From Centrapalus pauciflorus (lineage: Eukaryota; Streptophyta; Magnoliopsida; Asterales; Asteraceae), in NCBI GenBank assembly GCA_020465985.1, contig JAANYP010002023.1, forward strand, positions 62,001 through 126,000: a stretch of DNA of 64,000 nt. The letters are read 5' to 3'. Positions 56,317 through 64,000 of this stretch are shown in pieces. A model generated the notes under the pieces. It saw only the letters and a list, made by a program, of their open reading frames with translations, ran no database searches and had not been told where the DNA came from. Within the stretch, counting starts at the first letter, position 1. Each line of letters begins with the position of its first letter. A program made the translations under genes and the position numbers.

Positions 56317-58490
56317 CTCTGCACATTAAACAAAACTATTAGATTCATTAAAAAATCAATAAACTTGTTTAAATTCAAATCTGTTTTATTTTGAACTTGT
56401 TTAAGTACAAAATCCAACACAATTAAATTTCTACAAGTTTAATAAATTTTAAATTAAGTAATGCAAATGAAAGACAGATTCGAATGTAGCAGATTCGAAT
56501 AAGTCCCTTTTCGAGTTTGATGACAGATTCGAAGGTCCTGGTCTTCTCGAGTCTAGTGACAGATTCGAGAGGCCTCATGAACAGATTCGAACCGCCGAAT
56601 CAACTCGAACACCAAATCTCTTGATTTTAACCTTTTTGGACTTAGAAAATTACATTCATTGGTCCTACTAGTTACTAATCACAGATATGTGCCTTTAATT
56701 TGACTATTTATCGGTCCTAACTTGGTAATTTTGTAAAAACCCGATTTAGACCCTTAAACCTTCAAAAATTGATGATTTTGCCTAAAATGGTGTATAAAAC
56801 TACATGAATCTTGTACAATCAAGTTGATTATACCTTGAATAAGGAGTAGAATCGAACACTTTAGCAATAATCTCGACAAATTGTCGTTTAGGAGAGATAC
56901 GATAGACTCGAGAACAGATTCGAAATCGCCAATATAGATTCGAGAAAGTAGATTCGAGAACAATAAGTATTAAATGACTTCACTGTTGACCTATATATAC
57001 TACCAACCTTCGAATCTAAGGCCAGACTCGAATCTACTGACAGATTCGAAGCTGTCCCAATTCGAGTCTGTCCTAAACTCGAAAACACCAAACACTTAGA
57101 AAAATTTCGAAATTTTTTGAAATAACTTCAACTTTTTCAACCTTTTTCTACGGTATTGTGTAACAAGATAAACTATGCCAACTCTTTTACCCTAAGCACA
57201 AGATATTTCACGCAATGTTTATTTTATCCAACTTTGAATGCACCCTCAGTAATTTTTGACCTTTTACCTAAGTAAAAATTAAACTAAAATAAAATAAAAT
57301 AAAATAAACTAAGGTAAAATAAAATAAAAGTAAAAATAAAATTTTGACCAAAAAATTTAATCTAGACTTAAGCTATACTTAAAAAATTTACAACCTAAGC
57401 TAAATACTAAACAAAAAAGTTTTGATGAGTATAGTCTAAGAAAGGTTCAATCAGATAGCGATGTCTGATACTTACTTTCAGTACTTAAACTTTCACACTT
57501 AGGAATTTTTTGATTCCTTTGATTGTTTGTCGTGACATACCTATTTAGCCGATTCTTGGTATTTTACCCCTTTAAACACTCTACATTTCGGAATATCCCT
57601 TGGCATTTTTATTTTTCATGAAATTATCTTACGTGACTCATACATAGACATACTTTTATGATCAAGGCACACAGACAAAGATTCTAACTTGTTGGTATTT
57701 GCAAACTTTCTTTAAAAGACAAACATCGGACACAGGTCTGTATTTTCATACAACAAAGTGTCTTAGTTTGACTTAAGGTTTATTTTTAAAGTTAGCAAGA
57801 CAGCGGTGACAGGTCTGTACTGACGTACAACAAAGCGACATATCTGCTAACCCGAATCTAAACAGAGACAACAGGTCTGTACTTACGTACAACAGGGTTG
57901 CATGTTTTCGACTCTCAGTTTTATATGATATTTCTATTCTTTCCATTTTTAAGATGTATTTGATGTTGCCATACATCCCCAGAAAGTTTGCATACCTCAT
58001 TTAGACTCAAAGTTTGTATGTCTTGTATATAAAAATTAAGACCGATTGGTCGTACATCTAAGTTAGTGACACGCTTGACTTTTTCTAGAATATTTTATTA
58101 GCATTGAGATTCCCTATATGTATTATTCCCACCAACACATCAAACTAAATAAAGTATAACACTTAGAATTTAGTTGCATTATGTGTGAAAGCCTAAACAC
58201 TTAGAGTTTGTAACGACTGTGCTAATTTTCGTCACTTTGAACCTATATATCTAAGACTTAACTCATTTTCTGATATTCTCTTTTTTTTTTTTTTGTATTT
58301 TTATGATTTTCTCTCTTTGTTCTTTTGTATTTGTCATAGAAAAGCAGTAAACTAAGCTACCTCTAACTTACGAAAAATAAAACTTACTAAAAAGAGAACT
58401 TTACCTAAATTAGCAGACTACATACTACTGTAAGAAGAAATACTACGACTCTACAAGAAAATAAACTTACGTACTACTAGTCAAAATTAC
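56317..58490 (-). other. aORF-pol spacer of element B
   Basis: Colinear with 6442-8595 of A: splice-acceptor-like end (56317-56335), TTCGAA cluster (56475-57085), three hairpin motifs (57721-57890) and an A-rich tract (58280-58305). Conservation of these blocks in two independently decaying copies suggests function in the live family. Confidence 0.75.
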
Positions 58491-58961
58491 TCTGGGTTGC
58501 GCATTCCAGTTCAGGTGAAATTAATACTCCAAACCGTGTCTTTCAAACGCTTGGTAAATAGATTCTTGCATTATTATCTTCTGTGGCCACTTTTACCCAG
58601 TTTGGATTAAGTTTCTTTTCAGCCACAATCACACGAATAAATGATGGCCTAATGTCTATGTGCTTGTTTATGTTGTTTCAGCTGGATTATTTGTTATTGT
58701 GCAATTGTAGATTGATTGTCTATCTAATTGTAGTTTTGACTGTAAGCCAAACCGTATCCCGCAATTGTTGGTGTATTCCACAACCATGTGAGCACAACTA
58801 CCAGCAGCAACATAATCGGCCTCGCACGTTGCACGAGCTACCGACGTTTGGTTCGTGCATTGCCAGGATACCATCCCACTCCTAGGAACTGCAACCTCCA
58901 GTTGTTGATTGGGCGCGTCAAACTGCAGCCTCCGTAGTCAGAATCCGTGAATGCCGCCAAC
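58491..58961 (-). pseudogene. pol: RNase H of element B, frameshifted
   Basis: Pieces such as LVSWQCTNQTSV, ATCEADYVAAGSC and the C-terminal NPE end are readable in several frames. CEAEY reads CEADY. Frame losses near 58960 and 58700 disable it. Confidence 0.78.
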
Positions 58962-61703
58962 CTAGATCTCCCTCCGGTGAACCAAGTCCCAGCTCGGTTT
59001 CGACTTGAGGTATCGTAGAATCCGCTTCACACAGCTTTCATATGCACTCCGTTCGGATGTCGCTTGAAACCTTGCACAAATACAAACAGCAAACATAATA
59101 TCAGGTCTTGAAGCAGTTAAATACATAAGTGACCCAATCATGGCCCGATATAAAGTCGGATCCACATCGGTATCACTTTCAGTACCTGGCCCGAGATTGT
59201 GATTCACTTGAATCGGCATGCTGAAATGGGCAGTCAACTTTGTTCCTTCCATCCCGAAACGCTCTAATATGTCATAGACATATTTCGTCTGATGGATAAA
59301 CATGCCTTCCTTCTTCTGGTCAACTTGTAACCCCAAAAAGAAATTCAACTCCCCCATAGCACTCATCTCGAACTTAGACTTCATCACCTTCTCGAAATCT
59401 TTGCACATCTGTTCGTCTGATGATCCAAAAATGATATCATCGACGTACACTTGTACCAAGATAAAGTGATCACCCTTCCTCTTCACAAACAGAGTACTAT
59501 CTATCCTACCCCTTTCAAAACCGTTTTCTAAAAGGTGGTTGGATAAAGTCTCATACCATGCCCTAGGTGCCTGATGTAATCCATAAACAGCCTTATCTAA
59601 GCGATATACTCTATCAGGATATTTTGGATCTGTAAATCCGGGCGGTTGTTCTACATACACCAACTCCTTCACTTTCCCATACAGGAAAGCACTCTTAACG
59701 TCTAGTTGATATACCTTAAAGCCTTTGAAGGAGGCAAAAGCTAGAAACAACCTAATGGCTTCCAGCCTTGCTACTGGTGCAAACACTTCGTTGTAGTCGA
59801 TTCCCTCCTCTTGGTTGAAACCCTTTACAACTAATCTCGCCTTGTTGCGCGTTAGTATACCCCGATCGTCTCTTTTGCACTTAAAAACCCACTTGGTTCC
59901 TATTGCAATCTCCCCTCGAGGTAACGGAACTAACTCCCACACTTCTAGTTTCCTAAACTGTGAAAGTTCTTCCTGCATCGCTTCAACCCAAGAGTTATCC
60001 TTAAGTGCCATTTGCACATTTTTAGGCTCTACTTGCGATATGAAACATGAGTAGAGACATGTGTGATATGCCTCGGAGTTGTTTATCATCGACAACAACA
60101 CAGTGTTGTTATTTACACTACTCCGAGTCTTCACACCCTCGTTAGGATTTCCTATGATGCTTTCTATTGGATGGTTCTTGTTAATCCTAGAGGTCTCTAT
60201 TTCATCAACCCTTAGATTATCTCCTAAGTTGGATCCTATTTCAACTAATGGGGGAACAGGCTCAGCTTCTACATTTTCCTCCTCACGGACGTTTTCCTCA
60301 GAATTGGAACTCGATGCTTGAGACTGATTCTCAGTTGTAGGTGCTTCCTGATCAGCAACTTCTGGAGATCCATCTACAGTTGCAGTAGGCTCGGATGTAG
60401 ATTCGAACGTGGTCCTCGGAAAGATTTGGCCATCATCGTTCAGATGCAACGTCGCCATGTCCTTCTCGATTGTACCTGCATTATCATCCAAAGGAATGTT
60501 AAATGACTCAAATAACTTATCATAGTCAAATATCCATTTCGGACCCGTTTGGGGTTCATGTGTATAACTTGTAATTTCAATGTTATACACAATCTCCACA
60601 GTACCAGTTGTTTTGTTAAACACCCGTTTGTTTGGTGAGTTTGGCACATAACCTAGGAAGTATCCTTCGTCAGCCTTTTCACCAAACTTCGGTTGATGTT
60701 TTGTTCTTAAAAGTGTGCATGGTACTCCAAACGGTTCGAATCCAGTTAAGTTAGGTGGCCGTTTATTCAAAATTTCATAGCATGTTTTGTTCAATGATTT
60801 GACTGTAAGGACTCGGTTTAAAATGTGGCACGCGGTATTCACTGCCTCCCCCCAAAACATGGTAGGAAGCTTTGAATCCGAAAGCATAGTCCTTGCAGCC
60901 TCAATCAAAGTTCTATTTTTACGTTCGGCCACCCCATTCTGTTGAGGTTCATATGGTGCACTGAATTGATGCACTATGCCCTTTGATAGGCAATATACAC
61001 CAATTACAGTGTTTTTGAATTCAGTTCCATTATCACTACGAATATATTTAACCCTAGTTCCGTATGAGTTCTCCACTTGGTCCAAGAACCCGATGAGCCT
61101 TGCAGCCGTCTCGTCCTTCGTACCTAAAAAGAAAACCCAAGAAAAACGTGAGTAATCGTCAGTGATAACTAAGCAGTACCAACTACCTCCGATACTCCTT
61201 TTGTTGATTGGGCCGAAAAGGTCCATGTGCAACAGATCGAATGTTGAGGCTATGGAATTCTGCTTCTTGGACTTGTGTGTCTTCTTGTGCTGTTTGCCCT
61301 TCATGCAAGGTAGACACTTATCCTCGAACTGAAAACTTTTCATGGGCACACCCTGCACCAGTCCATGCTTCGTTATGTAATTCATCTTTCTCAGGTGCAG
61401 GTGAGCCATGCGTCTGTGCCACAGTACGGATTCCGTCTCCGAAGCTTTGGATAGTAGACAAATTGGCCCCATCGAAGTCTCTGGCTTGTTCATATCCAGT
61501 ATGTACAAGTCGTTCTTCCTTGGCGCCCGCATCAACACCCATTCTTCAGGAATTTTGAATCCAGGCTTTAGCACTAACGCCTCAGTGTCAGTAAATAACA
61601 CCGAGTTCTTCTTATCACAGATTTGAGATACACTAATGAGTTTATGAACCAGTTTATCAACGTGATAAACTTGGTCCAATTTTATTGTCCCATTAGTGAC
61701 CAC
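58962..61703 (-). pseudogene. pol: Protease end, integrase and RT of element B, long open frame
   Basis: A 913-codon frame with integrase HHCC (WHRRMAHLHLRKM ... CLPCMKGKQ), DDE (HMDLFGP, RSDNGTEF, NGVAERKNRT), a complete acidic linker (EENVREEENVEAEPVPP) that A lacks, and RT with QAPRAWY and YVDDIIFGS. It stops after LRYLKSKPSWDL because of a frameshift at the RNase H border. All catalytic residues of INT and RT are present. Its N-terminal Met is internal; the true frame starts in the protease. Confidence 0.9.
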
Positions 61704-61857
61704 TCCGGTACCCGTGATGTTTCCACCTTGTTACCAGCGAATGATACGAATCCCCTATTACCCCCTTGAAGTCTATGAGAAGACTTCTTTCCCTCGTCAT
61801 GTGCCTGGAGCAACCACTGTCGACGAACCACTTGTTGTTTGGACCTGTAGTTATCTC
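61704..61857 (-). pseudogene. pol: Protease of element B (two small frameshifts)
   Basis: Follows the junction CAG/GAG at 61858/61857: EITTGPNNKWFVDSGCSRHMT, then single-base losses in a G-run (about 61765) and an A-run (about 61728) before the frame joins the next ORF. Confidence 0.8.
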
Positions 61858-61882
61858 CTGCACATGAAAGAAAAGAGGTTAG
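61858..61882 (-). promoter_or_regulatory. gag-pol junction of element B
   Basis: The minus strand reads AACTAACC, with TAA at 61881-61879, then a TCTTTTCTTTCATGTGCAG tract and the pol codon GAG at 61857. Same as A apart from one base. Confidence 0.55.
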
Positions 61883-64000
61883 TTATCACGGGGAACCCAA
61901 GCCATGACTGACTTGGTAATACCATTCTCGTCCACATACGTGAACTCTATCAAGTACCCATCTCGCCTTTCAGGTGACTTGGGCCTTTGAACTGATTTCT
62001 GTTGTGGTGCCGAGTGATTTAAGTTCACTCTTTGCCTTGGAGTAGGCATTTGTTGTGGACCTCTAGAGTAATTTCTATTATATGCCATCTCTGACTGTGA
62101 TCCTTGAGCTCTTACCGGTGCATATTGTCTAACTGGAGTATGTGACCTGCTAGGTGTTGTGCTCCTATAGACTTGCTGAGGTGCTGACCTAGATTGATTA
62201 GTGACACGATTCGGTGAATTTGTCCTAATCACTTCCTTTGGTCCAACCTTAACCGGTGTGTTTTTCACAACTTGTTTGGGTGCGGCCTACACAGTTTTCT
62301 CGGTAGGTTGAGAACTACTGCTGCTTGCCACACTGGGTGAGGGCTTATAACAGGTGTTGGGTTCACTGTCTTAGGAGTAACATCTGCTTTCCGAAGTGGA
62401 CAGTGAGAAGCAACATGCCCTTTCTCGTGACATCTAAAGCAAGACATCTTATCTATGGACTTTTTGTGTGTTCCATTAGATCTAGGTGTCTCACTAGTGT
62501 CTATCTCCTTTGGTACATCTACTGTGTCTGCCTCTTCGACCTGGTCAGCCCATGAAATTTTCTGTTTTCCTGCAGGTGTTTCACTGGAGGAAGACACAAA
62601 TTTCACTTTCTTGACCTTGACGGTTGAGTCAGACACCTTAGGGGTATTTTCTACAGTAGGCTCTGGTGTCGGTTCAGGTAGGTCCTCTAAGTCTACTGTC
62701 TTGTCAGTTTTCTCCTGAGGCTGAGGCACATAGTTCGCGTTGAATGGTGGAGGAATTTCGTGAAAACCTAGACCTACAGGTTTCTTAGACTGTCGTTGGG
62801 CATCTAAGACTTTCCCTAGATTTAAGCTCGAATTCCTAAACTTCTCTAACTTGCTGTTTGCCTCTGCTACCTTAACCTTGGTCTCTGCTAGCTCTATATC
62901 CTTGTCCTTAAGACTTTTTGTTAAGGCCTCTACGTGCTCATACATAAGTTCTATCCGAACACACTGCTCACTGAGTTTGTCTTTTAGAACTACTACGTCC
63001 TGAGCATCAGCCTTAAGCTTTTCTTTTAGATCTTGCTTGATATCATTTAGGCTAGCGTTTTCTATTTTTAAGTTCTCATTTTGAGCAGATATGGTTTTAT
63101 GTGATTCTAAGACTAGATTTAACCTATCATTAGAAGTAGCACACAAAGCACATAATTCTTGAAATAGAGAGTAAGATAAACTAACCTTAGAGTTATCAGA
63201 TTCCACGTTGGCCATCTGAGCAGCAAACTCCAGCACTGTCTGATCATTCGCCTTCTCTACCCACATTGGACTGCTGTCTCGTGTAGTCTGCTCGTTCCCA
63301 TCACACCCCGTTTCTGTGACTTCAGCCATGAAGGCTCTAGCATTCGACTCAGGATGTGAACTCCAATCATACGTGTCATCTAGCTGTCTATCTGAAGTGA
63401 CATTGTATAGAAAACCCGCTAGATTGGCCTGTCCAGATGAGGAACTCGGAAGGTATCGTTGTTGGGACTGATTTTGGTACTGTCCCTGATACTGACTCTG
63501 TCCTTGGTATGTCTCCCTGACACTCCCTGGCGAAGTGTCCCAATCCCTGACAGTTGTAGCATTTCACCTTGGACTTATCAAACCCGATCCCCTTGTTATT
63601 CATCTGCAGATTCCTTCCAGTTCTCTTAATGAATCTTTTAACCCTCTGGGTCACCATGGCCAGTTGCCACTTAAGATCCATTTCCTCTAAGTCATCAGGG
63701 TCGACCTGATCGTAATCTTCGTCCCATAGAGCAGGATCGTTTATCTTTCCCTGAACGCAATTTCCATAAGCGGCCACAAACGAAGCAAGTAGATTCAGAT
63801 GTTCTTCCGCCGACTTTGCGCTCATTGGCATCTTCGAATAGCTCTGACTTGTCGATGCCTATTGGACTTGAGGTTGCGATTCTTCCGATCGTCCTAATTT
63901 TAAGAACGCGCGATTCAATGAGTCTTCAGACTCTGCTGGCGATGACGTTTCTCCGGTGAAAAACGCTGTAGCACTCTTCGGTTCAGCTGTCACTGATGAT
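61879..64000 (-). pseudogene. gag: gag of element B, start outside window
   Basis: Contains the first knuckle CYNCQGLGHFAREC (about 63530-63575), a Gln/Tyr-rich stretch lost in A, the coiled-coil segment, the second knuckle CFRCHEKGHVASHC and the repeat TPSRSHTPVRQYAPVRAQ. It ends in WVPRDN and TAA at 61879. A one-base change right after the first knuckle (about 63525) and one near 62340 break the frame. Confidence 0.83.

Larger units (their letters stand above)
52515..64000 (-). mobile_element. SIRE/Sirevirus-like copia retrotransposon B, 5' end outside window
   Basis: Second member of the family of A, on the opposite strand, with 3' LTR, PPT (duplicated), aORF, spacer, RNase H, RT, INT, PR and most of gag. 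It preserves regions deleted in A (post-knuckle gag, INT-RT linker) and has its own frameshifts in gag, PR, RNase H and aORF. The 5' LTR and gag start lie beyond 64000, so TSD and LTR age cannot be determined. Confidence 0.9.

Overview
The window is nuclear plant DNA made almost wholly of nested transposable elements. I found no ordinary host gene, rRNA, tRNA or CRISPR array. Ty1/copia elements primed by initiator tRNA-Met (TGGTATCA...), chromodomain Ty3/gypsy elements, MULEs and Helitrons with the plant-type TC...CTAG ends all point to an angiosperm, probably a eudicot. This is heterochromatic, retroelement-rich DNA.

Layout. 1-12321 (+): SIRE/Sirevirus-like copia element A: leader, gag, PR-INT, RT-RH, a 2.1-kb spacer, a long additional ORF (aORF), PPT and a truncated 3' LTR. 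12322-20926 (+): an old copia element C, interrupted at 14817-20487 by gypsy chromovirus D (-), which has a 5-bp TSD. 20927-25477: the LTR and PBS of another copia element (E), hit by a minus-strand Helitron (21368-23535) that itself carries a MULE (22596-23459), followed by a gag-like coiled-coil ORF. 25753-33636 (-): a decayed gypsy element F with both LTRs. 33637-35341: fragments of a TIR transposon family in microsatellite DNA. 35354-45983 (-): an autonomous-type MULE whose transposase is split by copia element G (37704-44587, +, TSD GAAAT). G has kept gag and part of the aORF but lost INT, RT and RNase H. 45984-52514: AT-rich DNA with two MITEs, a tandem array, and a Helitron (48003-51540) whose boundaries are confirmed by an empty site in the array. 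52515-64000 (-): SIRE-like element B, the same family as A, facing it in inverted orientation and running off the window.

How the parts work together. In A/B the reading order is gag, stop, PR-INT-RT-RH, spacer, aORF. The pol frame opens at the codon after a good plant 3' splice site, both in A/B and in the distant family G. A second 3' splice site lies 2 nt before the aORF ATG in A and B. I infer full-length RNA for Gag, with spliced RNAs for Pol and the aORF product. The non-coding parts hold palindromic TTCGAA/CTCGAG motif clusters, small hairpins (some with GNRA-type loops), and a perfect 10-bp inverted repeat around the PPT/U3 junction.

Most ORFs carry at least one lesion. The exceptions are the RT-RH ORF of A, the INT-RT ORF of B and the small gag-like ORF at 24731. 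Gypsy D has an LTR array of five hairpins whose stems change while staying paired, the most striking unexplained structure in the window.
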